Shown here one piece after another: positions 22,350 through 32,921 of a DNA stretch of 64,000 bases. The DNA is from Termitomyces sp. T153 (lineage: Eukaryota; Basidiomycota; Agaricomycetes; Agaricales; Lyophyllaceae): NCBI GenBank assembly GCA_018296165.2, contig JACKQL020000003.1, forward strand, positions 620,001 to 684,000. The letters run 5' to 3'. The position numbers and the translations under genes were made by a program. The notes beneath the pieces were generated by a model. That model worked only from the letters and a program-made list of their open reading frames with translations. It was not told the DNA's origin and did no database searches. The first letter of the stretch is position 1, and every line of letters begins with the position of its first letter.

Positions 22350-23677
22350 ATGACCAAACATAGCAAGAATAATACAGCTTCATCTATCTTCAGCTATGCC
22401 GAATACAAGAAACTAGACTATGGAACTAAACGAGTATGTTTTGCTGTGGGTGCTGCAAAACACGGTGCTTACCCTAACCAGCAACGTTTAGGAAATGAAT
22501 CAATGCGGCGTTTTGATGCCTGTGCATTGTGCTTGAACCGTGCTCGAGAACCTGTTGCGTGTGGTGAAGGACATCTTTTCTGCAAGGAATGTGTTTACAC
22601 TGATCTCTGTGAGTTACTCACTCCCAATGGCTGGTTCTTCGACGCTGACCCTGTCAGTGACCCAGAAAAAGGACATACAAACACAGAAGAAAAAGCTAGA
22701 GGCGCTCACTCAGGAGGTGGAGGAGGAGAAAGCAAGGGCGAAAGAAGCTGCCAGGGAGCGCGTGTTGAGAGATTTCGAGAAGGGTCAATTAGGCCTGTCT
22801 GCTTTCCCATCAGCAACGGGAACGAAATCGGGTGCTGATGAACGTGAGTCCACTCCATGTCTCAATGACTTGAGCCGTATCTAATCTATCACGGAAAGCG
22901 CGAGGAACGAAGCGCAAGTTCGCCTTTGATTCGTCAACAGTCGAAAATCTCGCACGAGAGGCTGAAGAGGCCGCTCTTCGTGAGATCGAGCGAGAACAAG
23001 CTGATGCACTGAAAAACAAGCTCCCCGACTTCTGGCTGCCTTCACTTACTCCAACATATACCTCGACTGGGCCTCCTACTTCTCTTAAAGACGTGAAATT
23101 GCAGACTACCTGTCGTGGAGGCAATCCTTCCCATCCTATCGCGTGAGTACAGTTTTTACTGTCACTCAACCACTAGTACAGATCAATATATTCTCGCTAG
23201 TCTCAAGCATCTCATACCAGTCAAATTCTCGTATCATGACCCAAATTCTGGTCCCTCACGATCAATGGCCTCGACACCTGCAGAGTCTGAAGAGAAGACC
23301 AGGAAAGAGGATTCCGAACCCATGTGTCCGTCCTGTAAGAAACACCTGTCGAACAATATTCTTATGTTTGGTACGCTAAGCAAACCTTCAACGGTTTGGC
23401 CTTTTTCTGATCAATATCTACATTGTAGTTATGAAGCCATGTGCACATGTAACATGTAAGACCTGCACGGACTCCCTCGTTCGCCCTGCCAAGCAGTGTA
23501 TTGTCTGCGACAAAGTACTGAAAGAAAAAGATATAGTAGAATTGAAGCGGGAAGGTCAAGTTCTATCTATGACATTGCGATTTGGTGTCTCTGACTTGGC
23601 ACTTGTTTATAGGAACAGGATTTGCGGGAGGAGGATTGGCAGAAACATCGAAGACTGGAACAGCCTTTCAAGGCTGA
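22350..23677 (+). CDS. NOSIP: NOSIP-type U-box/RING E3 ubiquitin ligase
   Basis: Homologue of nitric-oxide-synthase-interacting protein, a nuclear E3 ligase associated with spliceosomes in animals and plants. Seven exons: 22350-22433, 22482-22608, 22658-22843, 22899-23142, 23201-23370, 23429-23554 and 23613-23677 (1,002 nt, 333 aa), all phases consistent. The N-terminus MTKHSKNNTASSIFSYAEYK and QRLGNESMRRFDACALCLNR then AREPVACGEGHLFCKECVY are the zf-NOSIP signature. A charged coiled-coil (KKLEALTQEVEEEKARAKEA), the RGTKRKFAFD block and the C-terminal half-RING CPSCKKHLSNNILMF followed by KPCAHVTCKTCTDSLVRPAK and QCIVCDK follow. It ends GGGLAETSKTGTAFQG, as in other fungal members. High confidence. 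Confidence 0.93.
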
Positions 23678-23895
23678 ACTTCGTCTTGCTATATTCCTCG
23701 CTGGAATCTCTGGATCACCCACGGTAGCTCTAGCGCCGAGATTCCCAATATTCTTCGCTTTTTCCTTGCTGTTGTAGATACTCCATGATTAATGCTATAA
23801 ACCGCATTCGCGACGTTGATGGCCTGCCCGCCTCAGCGCCTGCTTATCCTGACAGCTGGACCATACTTGCTAAACGGTCATATCTTCTGAACGGT

Positions 23896-23960
23896 CATAT
23901 CCGATAAGATCAGATCTTACGCGTCCCACGTGTGTGGTTCAAATCCCACACGAGACGACG
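23896..23960 (+). other. tRNA-Leu(CAG)-like remnant
   Basis: Contains an anticodon-arm-like hairpin (TAAG-ATCAGAT-CTTA, seven-base loop with CAG after T) and a T-arm-like GTGTGGTTCAAATCCCACAC, as at the 3' half of a tRNA-Leu. A matching D-arm and acceptor 5' strand are absent, and the T-loop is one base too long. Probably a partial, dead tRNA copy; a chance resemblance is possible. Confidence 0.3.
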
Positions 23961-23989
23961 ATTGTCTCGTTTAAGTTGCCTCGCACGGC

Positions 23990-25467
23990 ATGGACAGCAT
24001 CAGCACCAGCGCGTCCACCTTGCGCTCATTCCCTCAATTGCTACCGATAAACAGCGATCCCAGTCCTTCAGAACCCTCCTCACCGCGCTCGAGCCACCTT
24101 CCATCAAGCCCGAGCTCAGATTCTGTCTCTTCATTACCGTCTGTCTCATCTTCGTTCTTCTTTAGCTCAGCAGCAGCTAGTCCACCTCATCCTCATCCAG
24201 AAGCAGAGCAAATTGCCAAGGATTCTACTCATGGGCTTGTGATTCCATCATTGACACTTCCTACGGCACTGCGGATACCAACTCCATATGGTCAGACGCT
24301 GGGCGATTTGAAGCTATTAGTGCTTGGCAGTAAGGATATTGGAAAGGGTTTCGTGAGTCGGCTTCTCTTGGAACAGAATGAAGAAGTTGTGGAAGTAGGC
24401 CCTTGGGAGGACTCGGCGGCAGGGAGAGTCATTCGCGCTTCCACTGATTGGTTGGAGCATCGAGATGCTCATGGATTGGAATCGTTCGAGCCTACTCGAA
24501 ATGTGGAAATTGTTGAATTACCAGAGTACGACTCTACGTCCAATGTACGTTTTCATTCACACTGGTCCGTGAAACTCTACTGTATCTGAATTTAACAGTC
24601 CGAAGATTTGATTTCCACTCTGAAATCTATCGTTCAGTCACCTTTTTATACTGTATCTAATGTCTTAGATCCTGCACATCGACCATCATCTGTCTTGGCA
24701 GGCCTTGTATCATCACCATTGACGCCACTGTATACTGCTCTCATATTTCTATCGCCTTCTTGTAAGTCTCAGTTCACTCTAATGGGGAATATCTCCACTG
24801 GCTCAATCCTTTAGCATCTAGTGTTTTGGACAATCTAATTATTGATGCCCTCGGTCCACAAATACCCATTATTGTGCTTCCTCGCCTCGTCGATGCCAGT
24901 CAAAATGCTAAGCTCTCCTCATTCCGTCCCTCCTCCATTATAGCTCTCCGTGCAGGCCTATTTCATTCACCTGAAACCATCTCAGTCCTTCGCAGCGAGG
25001 CCACGGACCGCTTCCTTCGTTGGCGTGAGGTCGAGAAGAGCGTTGACGACATCCACATGTCACAAAGGAACGATACCTTTCATCACCACCGGGATCCGGA
25101 TGGAAAGCTCTGGTCTAAAGCCAAATGGGAGGCCGAATGGCTTCCGAGCTTATCCCAGGACGTCGCGAAGCGCCTGCGAGAGGGAACGGTTACAGAACGC
25201 GGCACACGACGGTTGAAGCATTATGATCATGTACGATTTGACGACTCTCCACGGATATGTATGAACAACACACGTTACGACCCCTTGTACTTTCCTTCAC
25301 TCGTTATGTTTTCGATGTCTCTTCTAGGGCCGCTACGAGCACGTATGCGGCGCACTCTATCACGGATTTTCGAGATTGCAAGCGATACACATGTACGCGT
25401 TGCGGTCATCGGTGGATTTTGTATTGGAGTGGGGGTAGGGATGTTTTTGAAGTCTAGGAGTGGATAA
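23990..25467 (+). CDS. Septin-type G-domain protein, tail-anchored (basidiomycete-specific family)
   Basis: Exons 23990-24544, 24599-24761 and 24815-25467 (1,371 nt, 456 aa). A Ser/Pro-rich N-terminus (about 80 residues) precedes LRIPTPYGQTLGDLKLLVLG and then SKDIGKGFVSRLLL. The latter is a P-loop-like GxxxxGKG whose last residue is Gly instead of Ser/Thr, so nucleotide binding may be weak. The conserved blocks STDWLEHRDAHGLESFEPTR, NVEIVELPEYD, LIIDALGPQIPIIVLPRLVD and GLFHSPETISVLRSEATDRF match a protein common to Agaricomycetes, annotated there as septin-type G-domain. The C-terminus VRVAVIGGFCIGVGVGMFL is a single membrane segment followed by a short basic tail, suggesting a tail anchor. 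Function unknown. Confidence 0.8.
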
Positions 25468-25851
25468 TAACGCGGATATTACTGATGTTCATGTTCACTA
25501 TCCAAGAACTACTTGTATTACAATCACACTCGGTAGGTTCAGAGACAGATACCACGTTCTGATGATGATGATGATGAACTCTGTTTAACGCCGACAAGCT
25601 ACAATACTGAGCTAAGAGGCGGGCCGTAACACGTTCTGATTCCAATGCGTGTTTACCTCGAGGCACGAAAGTCTTAGACTATCTCTTCTGTGATTGTTGA
25701 GTGGATACTGAAATGTCTCTGCGGAGCACACATGCCTCCCGCGTGGCTGGAAGCGTTTCAATGGCATGGGCATGTAAGCTTTAACCTTATTTCGAGCGCT
25801 GCTTCAGGATCTTTTCTACCATCACGTTGAGCCACCTCGAAGTTATCAACC
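25468..25851. other. Intergenic region with GAT microsatellite
   Basis: Short spacer before GTPase C. A GATGATGATGATGATGA run lies at about 25,560-25,576. No gene seen. Confidence 0.4.
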
Positions 25852-26958
25852 ATGAAAAGACTGGGAAAGAAGACGAATCAGTGGGAAAAGGAGCAAAAGG
25901 CGGACGATATCTTTGTTGATAACCCTCAAGAAGGTGACCTCGTCATTCCGTGCGTGACCAGTATCCATTCTTCGGGTCAGTAGTCAAACTTGAATAGGAT
26001 AATGGGTCCGTCAGGCGCTGGCAAGAGCACAGTAGGTCTCCTACTAGTCCTTCGCTCGCAACATGACAAACGAATTGGAATTGTGGATATAGTTCATAAA
26101 TATCCTCCTTGGAGAGGAGAAAGCATCCGTTGGCCACGATCTCAAGTCACATACTGCTCAAATCCACCACTATATCTTTCCTGATCCTCATCGACGGGTT
26201 GTCCTGGTTGATACCCCAGGTTTCGACGACACCAACATCGATGACCGCGAGATTCTTAGGCGTATTGCTGTTTGGCTGGCCCGGTCGTGAGTGATTGCAA
26301 ATGGAAGCGCACCTTGTGCATTCCATAGTCCACCGTGGACCATAAACCAGTACTAACGTACATCACTTATCCTAGTTATAACGCTGAGATGAAACTCGCC
26401 GGCGTCATCTACCTGCATGAAATAACGCAGACGCGCATGCTTGGAACGGCGCGGAAGAACCTAGATTTGTTTTACAAGCTATGTGGGCCGAACGCCGCAA
26501 AGAACATCGTCCTGACCACCACCAAGTGGGATGAGGTCGTAGGTGAAGTCGGTGTGCGTCGAGAGATGCAGCTGCGTGAAGAACATTGGAAGGATATTAT
26601 AGCGCGGGGATCGACCATGGCGCGCTTCGAGCGTACCAGGGTCTCGGCACAGGCGATTATCAAGAGTATTCTCGCGCGGGAAGCGATCAATGCCGTACAA
26701 ATCCAGTCGGAACTGGTAGATATTGATAAGCTGCTCGCGGAGACTGCTGCGGGCCAGACGCTGAGGTACTCCTTGAAGGACTTGCTGGAGGTGCAGAAGA
26801 GGATGGCGGCACAGTTGAAGGTGAAGGGAGGGGAGGAAGTGCGCGATCAAATTATCGAAAATGATAATAGGATCCGTGCACTCCTTGCTCAGATCAAGGC
26901 ATTGGATATCCCACTTCCTAGAAAATTCATGCGATGGTTGGGCTTTGTCAAAGCGTAG
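25852..26958 (+). CDS. AIG1/GIMAP-like G-domain protein (paralogue C)
   Basis: Complete GTPase with exons 25852-25949, 25998-26031, 26093-26286 and 26376-26958; junction phases are identical to paralogue B. Motifs: basic N-terminus MKRLGKKTNQWEKEQKADDI, G1 IMGPSGAGKST, switch I region EKASVGHDLKSHTAQIHHY, G3 VDTPGFDDTNIDDREIL, the conserved LAGVIYLHEITQTRMLGTAR then KNLDLFYKLCGPNAAKNIVL, and G4 TTTKWDE. The C-terminal half is helical and charged (LLAETAAGQTLRYSLKDLLE) and ends IPLPRKFMRWLGFVKA. About 302 residues. It is encoded on the opposite strand from paralogues A and B. Molecular role in fungi not known; GTP binding is strongly supported by the motifs. Confidence 0.87.
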
Positions 26959-27736
26959 TTAGGAAGCATGATTTCCATGGACCAAATTCAATTGTGATGT
27001 TAGATCGGCTATATTGGACTTGATGTTAAACTCAAGCATCGAATGAGTAGGATACAAGGCAAATCGTACTTCGACAAAAGCCGTTGTATTCTAAGCAGTC
27101 AGTTCCGCTTCACAATACCGATTTGCTTACTTGAACGTTCTAGACCGATTCAAACTCACGACATTCGAGTGTATAAGTACGCTAAATTTATTTTGAGCCT
27201 CATGACTTGCCGACCTGTCCGCGTAAGTCAAGGGGCCCGAGAGGGGAGACGTAAGAGGGTCGAATTTTCGATTACAAGTGGCCATCTTCTGAGCGAGGTC
27301 AGTGAGACCCAATGTCAGCATCCTTCATTATCCGTCCCCGCAAGTTCCGAGATCAGCTAGACCCGATACTACCAGCATCCTTCACTATCCGCCTCCATCT
27401 CCTTTACCCTTCTTCCATATCCACGATACTTACTCAATTGTTCCAGCATGGCATTCCATCCGATTATTTCCCGAGGCTTCCACTTCCTTTGCTGCCCCAT
27501 CTGCTTATCTGACCACTTATTTCACTGAAACCGAGTGATACATTCTTTGATAAAGTTCAGAAGCGCTGAATGTAAACTTTTATTGACTGACACTCCTCTT
27601 GAATTGAAATTCCGACCCTGGTGGCGGCTATCCGAGAACAGGTGCCCCAAAGAATGCTGCTCATGGTTTTGAAGGTCTGCATAGGGATAGATTGAAGACG
27701 AGTCACGACCCATAGAAATTGATTACAACTCCAACT
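26959..27736. other. Gene-free stretch downstream of GTPase C
   Basis: Several short open frames exist on both strands but none shows a domain, signal peptide or intron structure. There is a small near-direct repeat of AGCATCCTTCA(T/C)TATCCG-type sequence at about 27,320-27,390. Confidence 0.35.
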
Positions 27737-28765
27737 TGATACCTATAATGATATCGTAAGTCTATAATGATGTCGGTGCCGTACTAAACCGTAAGGTTCA
27801 AGTTAGCGCCGTTACGGCCGTAGTGCGACCGCAAAGATGAGAATGAAATCGAAAGTCCGCTCTACACCGTCCTCTTCTCTACACCTCAACACGATGTTAC
27901 AATATTGTTGAAGATGCAGCATTTGTTGTGCTTATCAGTAATTTAATCTATATGACAACGTTGATCATTTTTGAACATCATCAAAACCCTTAACACAATA
28001 TACTTTCATTATGTCTTTTTCCTGAGCACTTTTACAGTTCCTAGCTTGTAGTCGTGCCTTCTGACACTCGTTGTGCTCTCGACAACCAGGGACACAAAGG
28101 ATTTACAATGGTTTGGATTCGGAGTCGAAGGGGAGTGCACCCAATTCCTCAGTGTACCTCAAGGGTAATATGTATGCATACAGTGCTTTCCTACCAGGCA
28201 CCACTTCTCACTGACAGGTTCTGGTTGTGTAACAAAGAGCTAGGCTTGAAGATACCAGAACTGCTACTGCTGCTCTGGGAGAGGACCTTCGATGTGACGC
28301 CGGATGCTCAGACCTTTGCATTTGAACCAGTGATATGAGAAGCAATGATATCATGGTCTGCTGTCGCGGTCGAGCATATTTCCTGTGCAGGAAGAGATAC
28401 TATTTCACTTTGTCATGCTAGTTTGCTTCCTGAGACTATTCAAACACTCATGATCGTTGAGCACAGACTGAAGTTAGGCCGTTATAGTGGAAATACATTG
28501 TAATAGCATTCCTTAATCATTACAAACTTTGCTAGCCGTATTTTTCGGTTTACCGCCCTAGATCTGCTGTGCCGTGCCGTAGAAGGTTTTGGAATTTTTG
28601 TACGGTAAGGTTCGCGGTTGCTGTGACTGTATTATAGCTGTAACCTTACGGCCGTGCAACCCTAGATATCGTGAGTCTATAATGATATCGTAAGTCCGAT
28701 GCACAGTCGTATACAAAAGACTATATTAGTCTCTTCCGTTCCTATAATGATATCGTAAGTCTAAT
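27737..28765. repeat. Degenerate DNA-transposon-like region flanked by CTATAATGATATCGTAAGTC repeats
   Basis: The 19-20 bp motif CCTATAATGATATCGTAAGT occurs at about 27,742 and 28,741, with variants at about 27,763, 28,665 and 28,680. Inside, a left part (CCGTAAGGTTCAAG...GTTACGGCCGTAGTG, 27,788-27,828) is roughly mirrored by a right part (GGTTCGCGG...TAACCTTACGGCCGTGCAAC, 28,610-28,665). TAGGGTTGCACGGCCG on the minus strand looks like a hAT-type end. No transposase is recognisable. Confidence 0.45.
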
Positions 28766-29549
28766 TTCAAATTTACAGCATTAGTAAGATATTGTAAGAA
28801 TCCAACTATATAGTAGTAAGTAGAGATATTCAATAGGGTTGAAACCAACCATGGTAGAAAAGATAATGGGAGGTCAGAGAGCCAGTGGTGTTATAACAAT
28901 GCCGAAGGGTGATAGCGTGATATCAGCGGATGCCAACAAAATTTCCCAAAACTTAGTCTGATGCATCCATACTAAGGGAATAGAGAACTACGGCATGTCT
29001 ATCCTATGTGTAACCATATGCAAAGATCAATTAGAATTGAGGCGAATGACCTTGATGGACCATCAGAATGAAGTAGTATAGTCAGAGTACAACGTATCAG
29101 TCGGCTATGTTACATACTAATAAATGGGGGTGGAGAGACCATATCACGAGGGACAGGTCAGGTAAGTACTTCCTGATCGGGATTTGGACTTCCAACCTGA
29201 ATACGATTATACGTAATGTAGTGGGAGATTGATACCAACCCGAGTCTCACTCTGAAACTTTCGCTCGTCTGTATTATGATATCAATGTATTCCTTGAACT
29301 TTCGCTCGCCTAGCCAATTTGCGGACTACAGAGTGACAAGGGTCACAGAAGACTCCTAAGGTTTGAAGGATATACTCATCTGCAAAGGATCTGAATAACG
29401 TGAGGCGGAAGGAATAAATATGCCAAGCTCTTCCGCGGAGCAAGAAGGCGCCACACCATTGATCCTCTCAATTCTTCTTGTGCATTCCTTTAGATTAATC
29501 TTGCACTATAAAAGGGATTGCAGCACCTAGTGATCTCCAGCCATTTACG
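28766..29549. other. Intergenic region upstream of the methyltransferase
   Basis: Gene-free. Contains ACTTTCGCTCG twice (about 29,257 and 29,298) and a TATAAAAGG TATA box at about 29,507, some 40 bp before the methyltransferase start codon. No other feature seen. Confidence 0.45.
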
Positions 29550-30771
29550 ATGGCGCCCGTTGCTGAAACTCGTGCATTCGAGGACATGAAAAGGCAATAT
29601 TACGTGTCAGTAAGTAAAAGAACACTCCTCTTGCACCGTACGAAGTTCACCCAAAACCAGAATGACGCCGAAGAATGGGAAAGGTAATTTCGACCCGTGG
29701 CTTCAATCAAAGTCGCGTGTACTACCTCCGTGTTCGAATTCTAGGTTGGACGAAATGCACAAGGGAATTGACATCTACCTGGGTCATAAGCTTTCATTAG
29801 GCCCGGATGTCTACAACGTTGAGAAAATTCTTGAGATCGGGTGAGATACTTTTGGATTTTAGAATTCAGAAGCTCACCATTTACACCTTAGTTGTGGTAG
29901 CTGTGCATGGTACGTCTGGTTTGTAGCAGCCATCATGTTTTCCAACTTCAATGAAGGGCCATCCAAGCTGCAGAAGTGTATCCTGAAGCCATCGTGAATG
30001 CAATTGACAAATCTGCCTTACCTCCACGACCCCTACCTTCAAACATACGGTTCATGCAACTCGACGTCACAGAGTCGTTACCCTTTGAGCCAGCAAGTTT
30101 TGATATTATCCATGCGCGCTATGTCTTTGTGCATGTACGTTACTTCTGTCATCTTACGGTGGCGCGTTCACCCTCGTCTCCAGCTCCCGAACTGGAAAAA
30201 TGTTCTTGAGAACGTCATAAGTCTCCTGAAACCCAAAGGATGGCTTTGGATCGAAGAAATAGACGGATGTTTTTATGATGATCAGGGATTGGGGCCGTCC
30301 TTGAAGATGTTCAACAAGAAGTTCCTCTCATATTCCAGGGCTAGTAACATTGACATACTTGTTGCTTCATCCCTCGCATCAGTTTTGCAAGAGCTAGAAA
30401 GCCTCTCGTGAGTCTCTTCCATTCACATACTAATCGAAGTTGGGAATTTCCCTACGATCTTCCTACTACAAGGGAGGTCCATAATGTTGCGATTAGGTGT
30501 CCTACAAACGGAAAAGACAACAGTGAGCTACTTGGATCGTATGATACAATGAGAGGCTCAATCCTTGAATCACCCAGGTCCCAATAATGGCTGGATGGGT
30601 CAAATAATGTGGGCATCTTTCCGCCGAGCTTTGACAGAAACCAAGGCCCTCGGCTGGCTTACAAATGAGTTTGGGACTTCCAAACAAACAGAAGAAGTTC
30701 TTCAAGAAGCTGAAGACCCCTTGCGCAATGTTTACTTACAGGTACACATGACATGGTCACGAAAGAAATAG
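29550..30771 (+). CDS. SAM-dependent class I methyltransferase (UbiE/type-11-like)
   Basis: Eight exons: 29550-29609, 29661-29683, 29745-29840, 29892-29909, 29957-30134, 30184-30407, 30473-30522 and 30578-30771 (843 nt, 280 aa). All junction phases are consistent. Motif I is VEKILEIGCGSCAWAIQAAE, assembled across an 18-nt exon. Motif II is IVNAIDKS, and the post-motif region LPSNIRFMQLDVTESLPFEP then FDIIHARYVFVH is typical. The LLKPKGWLWIEEIDG strand is motif III. The C-terminal part (NNGWMGQIMWASFRRALTET) resembles fungal small-molecule methyltransferases such as those in secondary-metabolite or TAM-like clusters. Substrate unknown. A TATA box lies about 40 bp upstream. It is the last host gene before the transposon block. 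Confidence 0.82.
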
Positions 30772-31732
30772 GCTCTCGGATCGCCGTTAACCTGTACTTA
30801 TGACACCATTCCAATCTAGATAGTTTCCCGCTATGTTACAGAGCTTTCGGAAAATGATGTCTGCACTTGTTTGGAGTGAATGAAAAAGTCTGTAAACAAG
30901 GGGAATGAAATTAAAATCTCTATAGTAGAAATTGCAATTAAATTAAAATCTCTATATTATTGCGACGACGGACGTGGGAAAGTGGCTGCGCCTTGACGAC
31001 CTCTTTGGGAAGAATGTGATGAGTAAGCGCTGACCAAGAACCTTCCATTTAGGGTGACTCAGCTGTTTTTGGCACTTTGAATGGGTTTTTTTAAAGAAAA
31101 TTAGGAGACTGCTTGAATAGCTGCATAACATCTTTTGACTACATGAGAAAGGTGCCAGATAGTCTGCAGGTGTGACCAAGGCCAAACGCAATCTAGTGGA
31201 CACTGTTTTTCACACCTTGCATGTTTTTTGACACAATATGACCAAATATTGGAGGTTTCCGAAGTTGTGGAAAGGAGATCACACAACAAAGTATGTTTGA
31301 TCACATCAATTGATTGATTGATTGATGTTGACTAACAAGCTTAAAAGTAATTCCTTAACCACATTGAGCTATTGATATATTGAATATCTCATCATGCAAG
31401 TTAATTTTAATGGTTTTTGTAAGGGTGACCTCTGGAGGCTGTGGCTCAGTCACACAACTAGCAGAGGGAGATTCAAAGTCTATTCAGCACAGTACAATGT
31501 CTACAAGTAGGACTACATACCTGGCAGAGGGAGATCCAAAGAGAACAAGTCTGAGGATCTCCAATGCCAGGGTTCAGAAAAATTACTCTGGTCACATGAC
31601 CTTGCCAAACATGTGCATACCTTGCCATGTGGGTTCTGCACAGGATGCACATGGCAACTGATCATGTGACCAAACACATGACCAAACACATGATTCACAT
31701 GACCTTGCCAAATATGTGCATACCTTTGCCAT
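30772..31732. other. Repeat-rich flank and target site of the giant element
   Basis: No gene. Holds TTGATTGATTGATTGATG (about 31,307), an inverted copy of the gypsy leader (about 31,420-31,580), and a tandemly repeated target sequence. The first unit (about 31,598-31,683) runs uninterrupted from CCTTGCCAAACATGTGCATA through CCTTGCCATGTGGGTTCTG. The second begins at about 31,700 and is broken at 31,732 by the giant element. The duplicated CAT is 31,730-31,732. Confidence 0.6.
31420..31580 (-). mobile_element. Fragment of gypsy leader, inverted
   Basis: Reverse-complement match to about 3200-3350, sharing the CTAGCAGAGGGAGATTC and CCAAAGAGAACAAGTCT boxes. Only the leader is present, without gag. 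Confidence 0.5.
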
Positions 31733-32850
31733 CACTTCAGGAAATGTAGCGTGTTTCCTGAGAAAAAGGTGTCAGAAATATGTTTTTCAATTTCTGACAC
31801 CTTTTTCTCAAGAAACATGCTAAATTTTGTGTCAGAAAATTTCAATAAATATATCAAATATTCTCTTAATGTTTCTTTCATGGAATGATAAATTTTTCCG
31901 TGTTTTTTCCAAAGAAACAATCTTCAAAATATTTGAAATGTTCTCGATAATTTTCTTAAGAAACACGTGATATGTTTTAGCACGTGTTTCTTAAAAAACC
32001 TTTGTCCTGTTCTTAGTTTGTATCTCGAGAAATACTCTGTATTCTTCTCGAGAAACACGTGTCAGCATAATGTATGATATTTCTCAAGAAACATGCAATA
32101 AAAAAATGTAATAATATTATATAGAAACAATATACAGAAACATGTGTTGCGTTGCTCAGCGCGCAACCATCGATTCGCTCATCAAGACGCTTAATACGTA
32201 GTACTGAGTCGGTAACATAGTGTACAAAATCATAGACTTCCAAGTCTCCAAGAAACAGATGAACAACAGCTGAAGTCAAGAAAAATGAGGGCTAAATCAG
32301 CAGGACAGACAGGGCATCGACTTACAAGGAAAATCACCAAAATCAATCTGATCTACAAGCCTCTCAAATTTGAATTCGCCGGCCGTGGACAGCGCGTGGA
32401 ATGCTATATGGTCGGTAATGAGCAGATCGAGATTTTGTGTGGCCCAAGCACTGCGCAACTATCTGGGATAGCGTCATTGTGCATGTCTGGTTGACTCTTG
32501 ATTGGTTGGACGGCGTCGTCGAGGGGGGTTCGTCAACAATGATGAGTTCCTGTGTGTGGTTGAGGATTGGTTGGTCGTCATTGCGCTCCAGTTTGATGAC
32601 ACAAGACAGAGACTTGCGCGCCTGAAGCTTGTTAATTCTGTGTAGTCATACAAAAATCTCAACACTGACCTGTGACAGATGGATGGAAATGGTGGACCCT
32701 ATGTAGATGTTATCATACAGGATCTCAAAATTAGGCATTGTGGTCAGCTCTGTGCTGGTGTATTTGAGCTGAAAGATTGGCATTGTGATGGAATTATGAG
32801 AAAGAATGTGCATTTGTGATCATTTGGCTCCCTAACTCTAGATTAGATTT
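31733..32850. repeat. Left terminal inverted repeat (about 1.1 kb)
   Basis: Matches 60,907-62,006 in inverted orientation over its whole length. Next to the tip are a hairpin (GGTGTCAGAAAT / ATTTCTGACACC, about 31,768-31,802) and a series of palindromic boxes of the form TTCTYRAGAAACAYGTG, for example 31,958-31,969 with 31,981-31,992, and near 31,810, 32,048 and 32,085. Such subterminal repeats bind transposase accessory protein in plant CACTA elements. A short ORF in the distal part (32,285-32,494; MRAKSAGQTGHRLTRKITKI) is kept in both TIRs (minus strand 61,268-61,477), but its reality is uncertain. Confidence 0.88.
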
Positions 32851-32921
32851 GTGCTGAGGAGTATGATGAGACAGATCCCGAACAAAATGTAGCTCTCACA
32901 CTGTGTAGCCATTAGAGGACC

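Noticed and set aside
27043..27538. Several short open frames downstream of GTPase C.
   Set aside because: They overlap on both strands, have no domain or signal peptide, and show no splice pattern; treated as intergenic.
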